Assembly: GCA_947488175.1 (NCBI GenBank)
Contig: CANKYO010000002.1
Span: forward strand, 434,001-498,000
Source: an uncultured Paracoccaceae bacterium
Lineage (GTDB): Bacteria > Pseudomonadota > Alphaproteobacteria > Rhodobacterales > Rhodobacteraceae
Length of the DNA stretch: 64,000 nucleotides
Direction: 5' to 3'
A program made the translations under genes and the position numbers. Of the stretch, positions 8,664 through 17,755 are shown in pieces; within the stretch, counting starts at the first letter, position 1, and each line of letters opens with the position of its first letter. The notes beneath the pieces are model-generated. The model was not told the origin of the DNA. It saw only the letters and a program-made list of their open reading frames with translations, and made no database searches.

Positions 8664-9256
8664 CGCTTACCGCAGGACCGTAGCTGCGTATCATACAGAA
8701 CCGCACGGGCCTCAACCTCGCCGGCAATCCGCACCAGCCAGCTTTTGGCCCGCCAGGTGCCGCGATTATAGCCCGACCGTCCATCATGATAGGCCAGATA
8801 CTGATTGCGGGTGTCATAGATCGGCACACCGGTCTCCTCGACCGTTTTGGTCATGTACCAGCCCATGAAATCAGTGGCGGCAAAGATATCATCGCGGCGG
8901 GCACGGCGGCCGGCAACCTCATCCTGATATTCCTCCCAGGTGCCATCAAGCGCCTGGGAATATCCAAAGGCAGATGACTGGCGGCCCACCGGGATCACAC
9001 CCAGCGCATATTGATGCGGGGTGCGGTTATCGCTGATGAATTTGCTTTCCTGATAGATCATCGCCATCAGCGACGGGGTCGGCACGCCATATTTGCGTTC
9101 CACCTGCTGGAAAGCTCTCAGGTATTCGGGGCGCTGCGATACGATACTACAGGCATCATCCAGCTCGCGCGGGGCCGAGCCATAGCCAGAACCACCACCG
9201 CTGCCACAACTGCCCAGGGCCAGCATCAATATCATCGCGCGAAAGAAACTGCTCAT
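8660..9256 (-). CDS. Lytic transglycosylase (SLT) lipoprotein
   Basis: 198 residues with a lipoprotein signal (ALGSC, Cys at residue 17) and a Gly/Ser-rich linker. The SLT-type domain follows, with the catalytic Glu in YQESKF (about residue 71) and the QALDGTWEEY segment. It should cleave glycan strands of peptidoglycan from a lipid-anchored position in the periplasm. The ATG is preceded by GAGAGG. The gene converges on arsR with a four-base overlap. Confidence 0.82.
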   Translation of the reverse strand: MSSFFRAMILMLALGSCGSGGGSGYGSAPRELDDACSIVSQRPEYLRAFQQVERKYGVPTPSLMAMIYQESKFISDNRTPHQYALGVIPVGRQSSAFGYSQALDGTWEEYQDEVAGRRARRDDIFAATDFMGWYMTKTVEETGVPIYDTRNQYLAYHDGRSGYNRGTWRAKSWLVRIAGEVEARAVLYDTQLRSCGKR

Positions 9257-9296
9257 CTGCCTCTCGCTTTTCTTTGTTTTTTTGCACGATAACCGA

Positions 9297-10214
9297 TCAG
9301 AACCCGCCTGTGAACGACAAAGACGGCTCGAACAGCTGGCAAAGTGCTAGGATCAGCGGCAAAGCGACCACCGACAGCAGGGTCGAGGCGACAACAAGCC
9401 CAGCCACCGGCTGCGCATCGTTGCCGTATTTCTCCGCCAGCAGATAGGATGTGACAGCCACGGGCGTGGCCACCTGCACGATCAGAACCGCGGCAGCAAC
9501 CGGCTCAAGATCAAAAAGGACCGCGGCACCATAGGCCGCACCGACGCAAATCAGCACTTTCACCAGCGACAGGGCCAATGCCTGACCCATGGCCTTCGTC
9601 TCCAACCGGGCCACAGCCACGCCAAGCGTGATCAACATCAGCGGAATCGCCATCTGGCCGATCAATTCCAGTGCATTTGTCAGAAAAACAGGCGTCTGCC
9701 AGCCCTGCCACAGGAACAACGCGCCCAGTAACGTCGCGGCAACCAAAGGTTCCTGAACCACCCGTTTCAGCGACCCGCCACCTGACACCATCCAGATCCC
9801 GACCGTAAAGGACAGGATCGCCATCACCGCAAAAACCACGACCGCATATCCCAGCCCTTCAGCCCCGAAGGCGAACAGGGCCAGCGGCAGACCCAGATTG
9901 CCGGTATTGCCGAATGCCAGCGGCGCAACAAAGGTCGGCACATCGAGACCCAAAGCCTTTACCAGCAGAAAACTGGCAATCATCACAACAGCATAGGCCG
10001 CCAGTGAAGCAAGCGACAACGCGGCCAGTGCTTCCGGTGCAACCTCGGTGCGCATCAGTGCGACAAAGATCAGACAGGGCACCGCGAGGGTCATTGCAAG
10101 GCGGGTGACAAACTGCACCCGATACTCGAATCCCAGCTTGACCCAGACAAATCCAATCGCTGCCAGAAGAAAAACAGGGGCCGTGATGTTCAGTACTGTC
10201 AGGACGATGTTCAC
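9297..10214 (-). CDS. AEC family (auxin efflux carrier-like) transporter
   Basis: 305 residues, hydrophobic throughout, with about ten predicted membrane helices in two halves. The AEC-type features are visible: GNTGNLGLPLA in the first half and ATPVAVTSYLLAEKYG in the second. Members export or import small organic acids or malonate-like substrates; the substrate here cannot be read. It stands alone, 40 bases upstream (in map terms) of the SLT gene and divergent from hspQ. Confidence 0.82.
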   Translation of the reverse strand: MNIVLTVLNITAPVFLLAAIGFVWVKLGFEYRVQFVTRLAMTLAVPCLIFVALMRTEVAPEALAALSLASLAAYAVVMIASFLLVKALGLDVPTFVAPLAFGNTGNLGLPLALFAFGAEGLGYAVVVFAVMAILSFTVGIWMVSGGGSLKRVVQEPLVAATLLGALFLWQGWQTPVFLTNALELIGQMAIPLMLITLGVAVARLETKAMGQALALSLVKVLICVGAAYGAAVLFDLEPVAAAVLIVQVATPVAVTSYLLAEKYGNDAQPVAGLVVASTLLSVVALPLILALCQLFEPSLSFTGGF

Positions 10215-10297
10215 AGACTGTTTCCTTGATTTCTGAGCCCGAAACCTAGACTTTTCAGGGTTGGAGGGCCAATATAGAGCGGTGGGGAAATGTAATT

Positions 10298-10624
10298 ATG
10301 TTTAAAACGCGTGCGAAATATCACTTAGGACAGGTTGTCCGGCATCGAAAGCACCCTTTCAGAGGGGTGGTCTTTGACGTGGACGCCATGTTTTCGAACA
10401 CCGATGCCTGGTACAACGCGATCCCCGAAGACAGCAGGCCCAAAAAGGACCAGCCCTTCTATCACCTGTTGGCCGAGAACGAACAAAGTTTCTACGTGGC
10501 TTACGTGTCCGAACAGAACCTTGTTGCCGACTACTCGGGCGAACCGGTCGATCATCCCGACCTTGATGACCTCTTTGGACCGTTCGAAGATGGGCAATAC
10601 CCGCTGCAGGTCCAACTGAATTAG
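10298..10624 (+). CDS. hspQ: Heat-shock protein HspQ
   Basis: 108 residues matching HspQ/YccV along the whole length, including YHLGQVVRHRKHPFRGVVFDVD at the start region and WYHLL-type core (QPFYHLLAENE). In Escherichia coli HspQ stimulates Lon-dependent degradation and binds hemimethylated DNA. The ATG has a GGGGAAA ribosome site. It faces away from the AEC transporter and is followed by yaaA after 77 bases. Confidence 0.92.
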   Translation: MFKTRAKYHLGQVVRHRKHPFRGVVFDVDAMFSNTDAWYNAIPEDSRPKKDQPFYHLLAENEQSFYVAYVSEQNLVADYSGEPVDHPDLDDLFGPFEDGQYPLQVQLN

Positions 10625-10701
10625 GTTTCAACAGTACGATGGGACTGGTCATTGCCTGTCCCGATGTTAAATCTCCCTTAAGCTCGCAAGGAAGATGAAA
10701 C

Positions 10702-11478
10702 ATGCTCGTCGTCATATCCCCCGCCAAGTCGCTCGATATGGAACCGGTCAGCGTCACGCCGACGCAACCGACGTTCCAGAAAGAGGCGACGAGCCTGGCC
10801 CGGACGGCCCGCAATCTGACACTGACAGATCTGCGCAAGCTGATGGGCATCTCGGATGATCTGGCGCGCCTGAACCGGGACCGGTTCAAGGATTTCGCCG
10901 CAGAACCCAAACCCAAGGCCACGAAACCTGCCGCCCTTGCATTCAACGGCGACACCTATCAGGGGTTAGAGGCGAAAACCCTGACATCGGATGATCTGAC
11001 ATGGGCGCAGGACCATCTTGGCATCCTATCAGGGCTCTACGGCCTGCTTCGTCCGCTGGACGCGATCCAGCCCTACCGCCTTGAAATGGGCAGCAGGCTC
11101 AAGACACGACGGGGACGGTCGCTTTACGAATACTGGGGCGACACCATCGCCAAGGCCCTGAATGCACAGGCCGAAAACCTCGGAACCGACACGCTGGTCA
11201 ACTGCGCCAGCCAGGAATATTTCGGGGCGGTCGACCGCAAAGCACTGAAACTGCGGGTGATCACCCCTGTGTTCATGGAACTCAAAGACGACAAACCCCG
11301 CATCGTCAGCTTCTTCGCCAAACGGGCACGCGGGGCCATGGCGCGGCATATCATCGAAAACCGACTGTTGTCGGCCGACGACATCAAAACCTTCAGCAGC
11401 GGCGGCTATGCCTATGACGACGATCTGTCAGAAGGCGACAAATGGGTGTTCCTGCGGGATTACCCGGAAACCGGGTAA
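10702..11478 (+). CDS. yaaA: Peroxide stress protein YaaA
   Basis: 258 residues, the normal size of the YaaA/DUF328 family, starting MLVVISPAKSLD, with the LYGLLRPLD motif (about 111-119), NCASQEYF and GYAYD near the end. YaaA lowers free iron and protects DNA during peroxide stress in Escherichia coli and binds DNA in vitro. The ribosome site is AAGGAAG. It may be co-transcribed with hspQ. Confidence 0.93.
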   Translation: MLVVISPAKSLDMEPVSVTPTQPTFQKEATSLARTARNLTLTDLRKLMGISDDLARLNRDRFKDFAAEPKPKATKPAALAFNGDTYQGLEAKTLTSDDLTWAQDHLGILSGLYGLLRPLDAIQPYRLEMGSRLKTRRGRSLYEYWGDTIAKALNAQAENLGTDTLVNCASQEYFGAVDRKALKLRVITPVFMELKDDKPRIVSFFAKRARGAMARHIIENRLLSADDIKTFSSGGYAYDDDLSEGDKWVFLRDYPETG

Positions 11479-11484
11479 ACCGCG

Positions 11485-12327
11485 CTATTGCAGGCTCAAG
11501 AACAATTCTGCCACCTTCTCAACCTCATCGCCCGCGCTCACATCCTGACTGTAAAGCGCCTGCAACAGTCGGAAGTCCGGCTCCTTATTCTCGCGCACAA
11601 TACCGGTGTTATCAAAGGTAAAGACCGACGATCCATTGGAATCGTTCAGTAACCCGAGGGTCTGCATGAATTCCTCATACAGGCATTCCGCAACCGGGGT
11701 CCGGGCGTCCTGATTATCAATAAAGATAAACCCGGCGCGCAACTCATCATTTTTGGACATCAGATGAAAGTAACATTTGGTGGCGCTGCCTTCAGCGAAC
11801 TGACGGCCCAGGCTGGGGGTGCTCTGGGTCAGGGCACCAAATGTGATCCCGGCCTCCAACCCCGTCAGAAAGATGAAAATATTGCCGGTCACGATCCGGT
11901 TCTGCTCTTCCTCTTCACCCTGAAACAGGGCGCGGACAATCGACCCTTCGACACCGTTGAAATCAACTGTCGGCATCCGGAAATGGGTATTGCCAGCCAG
12001 CCGCCGATCATACTGGCTCAGATCAAAAAACTCGATGGCGCCCACGCCGGGAAAATTCGGGATTTGAGAGTTCACCATCTCGACCAGCGCGTTAATCTGA
12101 TCCCGTTGCGGGTCGCCATCATGGATGACCGCAACCTTGGGCGCATAGGCCCATTTACGGACCGTGCCGCGCTCAGACCCCAGTATTTCAACGACCTGAT
12201 CGAAAATAGGCTTTTCCTCGGCCAGCGCGGTCTGAGGGACCGAAAAGGCGGAAATGGCGGCCAGTGCCAGCATGCGGATCGTGGTTGGAATTGATCTGTT
12301 GTTCGTCAACTGTGTTACTCCAAACAT
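11485..12327 (-). CDS. DUF2927 family exported protein
   Basis: 280 residues with a long N region followed by a signal peptide (hydrophobic core about 19-34, cleavage after ALAEE region). The rest is the DUF2927 domain, seen in proteins of unknown function in Rhodobacteraceae, with C-terminal EEFMQTLGLLND as a recognisable segment. I keep the ATG at 12327 because GGGGG lies seven bases upstream; the inner Met at 12273 has no ribosome site. It converges on yaaA with only six bases between. Confidence 0.75.
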   Translation of the reverse strand: MFGVTQLTNNRSIPTTIRMLALAAISAFSVPQTALAEEKPIFDQVVEILGSERGTVRKWAYAPKVAVIHDGDPQRDQINALVEMVNSQIPNFPGVGAIEFFDLSQYDRRLAGNTHFRMPTVDFNGVEGSIVRALFQGEEEEQNRIVTGNIFIFLTGLEAGITFGALTQSTPSLGRQFAEGSATKCYFHLMSKNDELRAGFIFIDNQDARTPVAECLYEEFMQTLGLLNDSNGSSVFTFDNTGIVRENKEPDFRLLQALYSQDVSAGDEVEKVAELFLSLQ

Positions 12328-12430
12328 GGTTAACCCCCACCATTGTCGCTAATCGGGAAACACGTCAGAAGTTGGGCACTTTCTGGGATTCAGGCCCCAA
12401 ACACAGCACTGTGACCATTATGCATCGCGG

Positions 12431-12724
12431 TCAGAAATCTGCCGCGATCCGCATCTCGCGCAGCGGGCGGACCACGTCAATCGCCGCCTGATAAAGCGGG
12501 TGATCCTTGTATGCGGCCAGATCGGCAGCGCTGGCAAACTCCGCATAAACAACTACATCCACCTCGCCCGACAAGGCGTCATGCCGGGTGTTTTCACGCA
12601 CCTCGAACAGTTCGGCATGCGGGATGCCTGCCAGCATCCGCAGCCCGGCCACAATGCGTGGCACATCGGCCTTGTCCTTGGCGCTGAAAAACACGACGTG
12701 GCGCAGGCCCGGTCTGTCGGTCAC
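12431..12724 (-). CDS. Dabb family (stress-responsive A/B barrel) protein
   Basis: 97 residues from a GTG start with an AAGGGGAAA ribosome site. The sequence fits the dimeric alpha/beta-barrel Dabb family: RHVVFFSAKD at the first strand, DVVVYAEF in the middle and YKDHPLYQAAIDVV near the end. Such proteins are small ligand-binding or enzyme dimers; no specific role is clear. It is transcribed downstream of the thiolase gene on the same strand, 71 bases away. Confidence 0.8.
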   Translation of the reverse strand: MTDRPGLRHVVFFSAKDKADVPRIVAGLRMLAGIPHAELFEVRENTRHDALSGEVDVVVYAEFASAADLAAYKDHPLYQAAIDVVRPLREMRIAADF

Positions 12725-12795
12725 GGCTTTCCCCTTGGGTCAGTCATTCGCGGCCATCTGCCACCAATACAACCCCAAGTTCAAGCGGCCACAGA

Positions 12796-13971
12796 TCAGA
12801 TACGCTCAATCGCCAATGCGATGCCCTGACCGCCACCGATACACATGGTGATCAGCGCGCGTTTGCCTTTGATCCGCTCCAACTCATACATCGCCTTGAC
12901 GGTGATGATGGCACCCGTGGCCCCCACCGGATGGCCCAGCGCAATCGCCCCGCCATTCGGATTTACCTTCGCCGGATCGAACCCCAGTTCCTTGGACACG
13001 GCCAGTGCCTGCGCGGCAAAGGCCTCGTTCGATTCGATGACGTCGAAATCGTCCACGGACATCTTGATCTTCACCAGCAGATTAGCCACCGCAGGGACGG
13101 GGCCAATGCCCATCACCTCTGGGCGCACACCCGCATGGGCATAGCCCAGAACGCGGAATTTCGGCGTTAGCCCGGCCTTTTCGGCAGCCTCTGCCGTCGC
13201 CAGCACAACCGCTGCCGCCCCGTCATTCAGGCCAGAGGCATTGCCAGCCGTCACTGTCCCGTCCTTCTGGAACACCGGGCGCAAGCCCGCCAGCGCCTCT
13301 GCCGTGGTCGTCTTGGGATGTTCATCGACGATGAAATCCACCATCTCCCGCTTGCGTTTGATCTGCACCGGCACGATCTGATCCTCGAAATACCCCGCAG
13401 CAATCGCCGCCGCCGCGCGTTCCTGGCTTTCCAGCGCAAATGCGTCCTGCTCTTCGCGACTGACCTGATGTTCAGCGGCGACATTTTCAGCCGTAACACC
13501 CATATGCCCAGTGCCAAACGGACAGTTCAACGCGCCCAGCATCATGTCCTGCGACCGAATATCGCCCATCTTGGCACCCCAGCGGGCATCCGGCAGGATA
13601 AAGGGCGACCGGCTCATATTCTCGGCCCCACCAGCCAGACCAAACTCCGCATCACCCAGCATCAGCGACTGCACGACAGACACAATCGCCTGCACACCAG
13701 AGCCACACAGCCGGTTCACATTCATGGCCGGGGTCGTATCGGGGACGCCTGCATTCATCGCCGCCACGCGCGACACATACATATCCTTCGGTTCGGTGTT
13801 GATGACGTGCCCAACGGCCACATGACCGATCTGCGCGCCTTCGACGCCCGACCGTTCAAGCGCAGCCTTTGCGGCCACCGTGCCCAGTTCAATCGGGGGC
13901 GTGCCAGCCAATGCGCCACCAAATGTGCCAATCGCCGTCCGTGCGCCACCCAAAATCACGATATCTGTCAT
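12796..13971 (-). CDS. Acetyl-CoA acyltransferase (thiolase)
   Basis: 391 residues, normal for a thiolase II enzyme. The nucleophilic Cys lies in NRLCGSGVQA (about residue 90), the catalytic His in GGAIALGHPVGATGA (about 347) and the second Cys in CIGGGQG (about 378). It should condense or cleave acyl-CoA/acetyl-CoA pairs, either in poly-hydroxyalkanoate supply or beta-oxidation; BktB-like or PhaA-like specificity cannot be told from sequence by eye. The ATG follows GGAGG. No phaB is adjacent. Confidence 0.9.
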   Translation of the reverse strand: MTDIVILGGARTAIGTFGGALAGTPPIELGTVAAKAALERSGVEGAQIGHVAVGHVINTEPKDMYVSRVAAMNAGVPDTTPAMNVNRLCGSGVQAIVSVVQSLMLGDAEFGLAGGAENMSRSPFILPDARWGAKMGDIRSQDMMLGALNCPFGTGHMGVTAENVAAEHQVSREEQDAFALESQERAAAAIAAGYFEDQIVPVQIKRKREMVDFIVDEHPKTTTAEALAGLRPVFQKDGTVTAGNASGLNDGAAAVVLATAEAAEKAGLTPKFRVLGYAHAGVRPEVMGIGPVPAVANLLVKIKMSVDDFDVIESNEAFAAQALAVSKELGFDPAKVNPNGGAIALGHPVGATGAIITVKAMYELERIKGKRALITMCIGGGQGIALAIERI

Positions 13972-14109
13972 CGAAGCCTCCCCATTGCGGTTTCCCCAAC
14001 ATTATCGCCCCCGGCGCGATGCAACAGCAAGACGTAACGGCACGACGCATATTGAAATTCCCGGATATGCACTTACATATGGTATACAATAGTATACAAA
14101 GGAGGTGAC

Positions 14110-14295
14110 ATGACCCAGGATATTCTTGATTTCAATTTCCTTGTTGTTCTGATCGTTTTTGTGGGTGTTGTGTGGGTACTGGTACGAGGGAACGACACAA
14201 CCCGGCGCAAGGGCCGGAACAACACAAGCAGCCGCCATGATAGTTGGAGCGATTGGGGCGACGGTGGTGGTGATGGCGGCGGGGGCGGCGATTGA
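14110..14295 (+). CDS. Small single-pass membrane protein with Gly/Asp tail
   Basis: 61 residues with one membrane helix (about residues 9-25), a basic segment and a C terminus of Ser/Trp/Asp followed by a Gly- and Asp-rich tail. The ribosome site is unusually complete (AAAGGAGGTGAC). Upstream lie GTATAC repeats (14085-14098) in an AT-rich stretch that is probably the promoter. It overlaps the TTG of the next gene. No function is known; Gly/Asp tails of this type occur at the end of several small bacterial membrane proteins. Confidence 0.65.
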   Translation: MTQDILDFNFLVVLIVFVGVVWVLVRGNDTTRRKGRNNTSSRHDSWSDWGDGGGDGGGGGD

Positions 14296-14654
14296 CCTGG
14301 ATCAAAGCACTTGATCACATCCAACTGGCGATGCCCGCCGGGGCAGATGACCAGATGCGCGCCTTCTACTGCGACCTTCTGGACATGCGCGAAATTCCCA
14401 AACCCGCGCCACTGCAGGGGCGCGGCGGCTTCTGGGCCAGTGCCGGACCGATCGAAGTGCATTTCGGCGTCGACCCAGATTTCAAACCAGCAACCAAGGC
14501 CCATCCGGCCTTTGTGATCAGCGATCTTGACGGGCTAGCCACGCGGCTCTCAGACGTTCCCCATCCAGTCACATGGGATCACAGCCTGCCATCAGTAAAA
14601 CGTTTCTTCTCCGCCGACCCGGTCGGCAACCGGATCGAATTCATCGCGGCTTAA
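14292..14654 (+). CDS. VOC (glyoxalase/bleomycin-resistance fold) family protein
   Basis: 120 residues from a TTG start that overlaps the stop of the small membrane protein. The single-module VOC fold is recognisable from KALDHIQLAMP, MRAFYCDLLDMREI and the closing DPVGNRIEFI with its metal-binding-type Glu. The class includes lyases, dioxygenases and sequestering proteins; the substrate is unknown. Translational coupling to the small membrane protein is likely, since there is no separate ribosome site other than the G-rich run of that gene's tail. Confidence 0.8.
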   Translation: MTWIKALDHIQLAMPAGADDQMRAFYCDLLDMREIPKPAPLQGRGGFWASAGPIEVHFGVDPDFKPATKAHPAFVISDLDGLATRLSDVPHPVTWDHSLPSVKRFFSADPVGNRIEFIAA

Positions 14655-14717
14655 TCGCCGCAGGGCGTTTCCTTTGCCCACCTGCATGTTAAGTCATGGC
14701 CCAACGCACGAGGGCCC

Positions 14718-15374
14718 ATGTTACTAACCGTCCAAGACATCCACAAAACCTATACCACCGCCGATGGCCCGTTCGAGGTGCTGCGCGGCATCGACCTTAG
14801 CCTTGACGCGGGCGAAACCTTGGCGCTGACGGGTGAATCCGGCAGCGGCAAAAGCACATTGCTACACCTCATCGGCGGCCTCGATACGGCGGACCAAGGC
14901 CAGATCATCATCAGCGGCACCGATATCGCCACGCTTGACGACAACGGGCGCGCGGCCTTGCGGCGCGGCACCGTGGGCGTTGTGTTCCAGCAGTTCAACC
15001 TGATCCCCAGCCTGAAAGTGGCTGACAACATCGCCTTTCAGGCGCGTCTGGCGGGGCAGCATGACCCGGCATGGGCGGCGACACTGGCCGACCGCATGGG
15101 CCTCACCCCGCAACTTGGCAAATACCCCGAACAGCTGTCGGGCGGGCAGCAACAGCGCGTCGCCATCGCCCGCACGCTGGCCCCCAAGCCTCGCCTTGTG
15201 CTGGCCGACGAACCCACCGGCAACCTGGATGAGGCGACGGCCAGCATCGTGCTGGACCTGATGCTGGAACTGGTGTCGGAAACCGGCGCTGGCCTCTTGA
15301 TGGTGACCCATTCCGAAGCACTTGCAGGCCGCATGTCCCGCCGCCTGCATTTGCGGGCCGGGCAGGTGGCATGA
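14718..15374 (+). CDS. ABC transporter ATPase, LolD/MacB/AttE-like
   Basis: 218 residues with a complete ABC module: Walker A GESGSGKST (about 37-45), Q-loop VFQQFN, signature LSGGQQQR and Walker B LVLADEPT. The sequence class is that of LolD/MacB/FtsE, which work with FtsX-type permeases as mechanotransmission devices rather than classical pores. The stop overlaps the permease start (ATGA). The three-gene order ATPase-FtsX permease-AttH lipocalin matches the attEFGH cluster of Agrobacterium. Confidence 0.9.
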   Translation: MLLTVQDIHKTYTTADGPFEVLRGIDLSLDAGETLALTGESGSGKSTLLHLIGGLDTADQGQIIISGTDIATLDDNGRAALRRGTVGVVFQQFNLIPSLKVADNIAFQARLAGQHDPAWAATLADRMGLTPQLGKYPEQLSGGQQQRVAIARTLAPKPRLVLADEPTGNLDEATASIVLDLMLELVSETGAGLLMVTHSEALAGRMSRRLHLRAGQVA

Positions 15375-17755
15375 CCGCCGCCACCCTTCAGGCGCTGCTT
15401 TCCCATTGGTGGCGCAACCCTTTGCAGCTTTTCACGCTGCTGGCCGGGCTGGCGCTCGCCACGGCACTCTGGTCCGGGGTGCAGGCCGTCAACGCCGAAG
15501 CACGCGCCAGCTACGATGCTGCCGCCGCGACACTGGGCGAAGGGCAATATGACAGGCTCGCCCGCCGGGACGGGCAGCCGATGGACCAGTCCACCTATAT
15601 CACCCTGCGCCGCGCGGGCTGGCTGGTCAGCCCTGTTGTGCAGGGTCGGCTGAACGGGGTGCGGATCATCGGGGTTGACCCGCTCACCGCCCCCGGCGGG
15701 ATCGGGCCGGTCAATATCAACGAAGACACCGACATCGGTGGTTTCTTCACCGGCCCCGGCCAGCTTTTCGCCAATGCCGAAACCGCCGGCCAGTTGCCCG
15801 ACCTGAACGTCCAGATCACCCCAGAAACCGCGCCCGGCACGGCACTGACCGATATCGGCGTGGCGCAGCGGCTTTTGGGCAAGGACGGGCAGATCGACAG
15901 CCTGATCATCCTCCCCCGCCAGCCGTTGAACCGGCCTGACCTGGTCGAGATCGCCCCGCAACTGATCCGCCAACAGGCGCAAGGCGGCTCCGATATCGGA
16001 CGGCTCACTGACAGTTTCCACCTCAACCTCACCGCGTTCGGCCTGCTGTCCTTCGCGGTCGGTATCTTCATCGTGCACGGCGCCATTGGTCTCGCCTTCG
16101 AACAGCGCCGCCCGGTCGTGCGCACCCTGCGCGCGCTGGGTCTGCCCTTGCGGCGGCTCATCCTGCTGATGGGCGCGGAACTGATGCTCTTTGCCCTGAT
16201 CGCCGGGGCCATCGGTGTCGCCCTTGGCTACGTCATCGCCGCCCTTCTGCTACCTGACGTCGCCGCCACCCTGCGCGGGCTCTACGGCGCCGATGTCTCG
16301 GGCACCCTGCAACTGCGGCCCGTCTGGTGGCTCTCCGGCCTTGCCATCGCGCTCGGCGGCACGGCGCTCGCGGCCAGCGGCGCACTCTACAAACTCTCCC
16401 GCATGCCGCTTCTGGCCGCCGCACAACCACGCGCGCTGGCCATGGCTGCCGGACGCCGCGCGAAACTCCAGGGCATCGCCGCGGCCTTCCTCCTCAGCCT
16501 CTCCGCCATCCTGATGTTCACCGCCAACGGCCTGATCGGTGGCTTCTCCCTGCTTGGCTCGCTTCTTATCGGTGCCGCCCTCGCGCTTCCGCTGATCCTC
16601 GATCGCATCCTTGCCGGTACCAGTGCCGTGGCCAAATCGGTCACCGCCCAATGGTTCTGGGCCGACACCCGCCAGCAACTCCCCGGCCTCTCACTTGCCC
16701 TCATGGCGCTCTTGCTGGCCATGGCCGCCAATGTCGGCGTCTCCACGATGGTCAGCAGCTTCCGGCTGACCTTCACCGATTTCCTCGACCAGCGGCTCGC
16801 CTCCGAACTTTACATCAGCACCGAAGACGACGCCCAAACCGCCACCTTCCTCGCCTATGCCGCGCCAATCGTCGAGGCGATCCTGCCGATCCAGTCCGTC
16901 GACACCGACATCGCAGGCCAGCCCACACAGGTTTTCGGCGCCCGCGACAACCGGACCTACCGCGAAAACTGGACCTTCCTGCAAAGCTCGGACAACCCGT
17001 GGGACACGACATTCGCCGGAGACACGATCCTGATCAACGAACAGCTGTCGCGCCGGGCGGATCTGACCATCGGCGACACGATCCAACTGCAGGACCAATC
17101 CTTCACCGTCGCAGGCGTCTATGGCGACTACGGCAACCCCATCGGGCAGGCCCTGATCAACGAAGATCAGTTCGAGCGCCTCTACCCCGACATCACGCCA
17201 ACCCGGTTCGGCCTGCGGATGGACCCGGCCACGGTCCCGGAATTTGTGGCAAGCCTCGAGGCCGATACCGGCATCCCTGCCAGCCAGACCATCAATCAGG
17301 CGGGGATCAAGGCGCTGTCACTCCAGATCTTCGAACGGACCTTCACCGTGACGACCGCACTCAACATCCTGACCCTCGCCGTCGCCGGTTTCGCCATCCT
17401 GATGAGCCTTCTGACCCTCGCCACCATGCGCGTCCCACAACTGGCCCCCGCATGGGCCATGGGCATGACGCGGGCACAACTGGGCAAGCTGGAACTCCTG
17501 CGTGCGGTGCTGCTGGCCGTGCTGACAGCAGTCATCGCGCTGCCCCTCGGCCTCGCACTGGCCTGGGCGTTACTGGCGGTGGTCAACGTCGCCGCATTCG
17601 GGTGGGAACTGCCGATGTACCTCTTTCCCTACGATTACGCCCGGCTCGGCCTCTTTGCGCTCCTTGCGGCAGCCCTCGCAGCGCTGTGGCCCGCAAGGCG
17701 GCTCGCGAGAACCCCACCCGCCGACCTACTCAAGGTGTTTTCCAATGAACGCTAA
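15371..17755 (+). CDS. FtsX-type ABC transporter permease (AttF-AttG-like fusion)
   Basis: 794 residues with a first membrane helix near 17-37, a large periplasmic domain (about 40-220), a helical block near 225-440, a second periplasmic domain (about 460-650) and a final set of helices to the end (about 670-780). This double-FtsX layout corresponds to two permease halves in one chain. With the adjacent ATPase it should form a transporter or mechanical device acting on envelope lipids or lipoproteins. The downstream AttH-like gene starts inside its last codons. Confidence 0.87.
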   Translation: MTAATLQALLSHWWRNPLQLFTLLAGLALATALWSGVQAVNAEARASYDAAAATLGEGQYDRLARRDGQPMDQSTYITLRRAGWLVSPVVQGRLNGVRIIGVDPLTAPGGIGPVNINEDTDIGGFFTGPGQLFANAETAGQLPDLNVQITPETAPGTALTDIGVAQRLLGKDGQIDSLIILPRQPLNRPDLVEIAPQLIRQQAQGGSDIGRLTDSFHLNLTAFGLLSFAVGIFIVHGAIGLAFEQRRPVVRTLRALGLPLRRLILLMGAELMLFALIAGAIGVALGYVIAALLLPDVAATLRGLYGADVSGTLQLRPVWWLSGLAIALGGTALAASGALYKLSRMPLLAAAQPRALAMAAGRRAKLQGIAAAFLLSLSAILMFTANGLIGGFSLLGSLLIGAALALPLILDRILAGTSAVAKSVTAQWFWADTRQQLPGLSLALMALLLAMAANVGVSTMVSSFRLTFTDFLDQRLASELYISTEDDAQTATFLAYAAPIVEAILPIQSVDTDIAGQPTQVFGARDNRTYRENWTFLQSSDNPWDTTFAGDTILINEQLSRRADLTIGDTIQLQDQSFTVAGVYGDYGNPIGQALINEDQFERLYPDITPTRFGLRMDPATVPEFVASLEADTGIPASQTINQAGIKALSLQIFERTFTVTTALNILTLAVAGFAILMSLLTLATMRVPQLAPAWAMGMTRAQLGKLELLRAVLLAVLTAVIALPLGLALAWALLAVVNVAAFGWELPMYLFPYDYARLGLFALLAAALAALWPARRLARTPPADLLKVFSNER

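Noticed and set aside
14293-14306. FNR-like TTGAC-N4-ATCAA at the VOC start codon
   Set aside because: One half-site is off consensus and it lies over the start codon of the VOC gene, within coding sequence.
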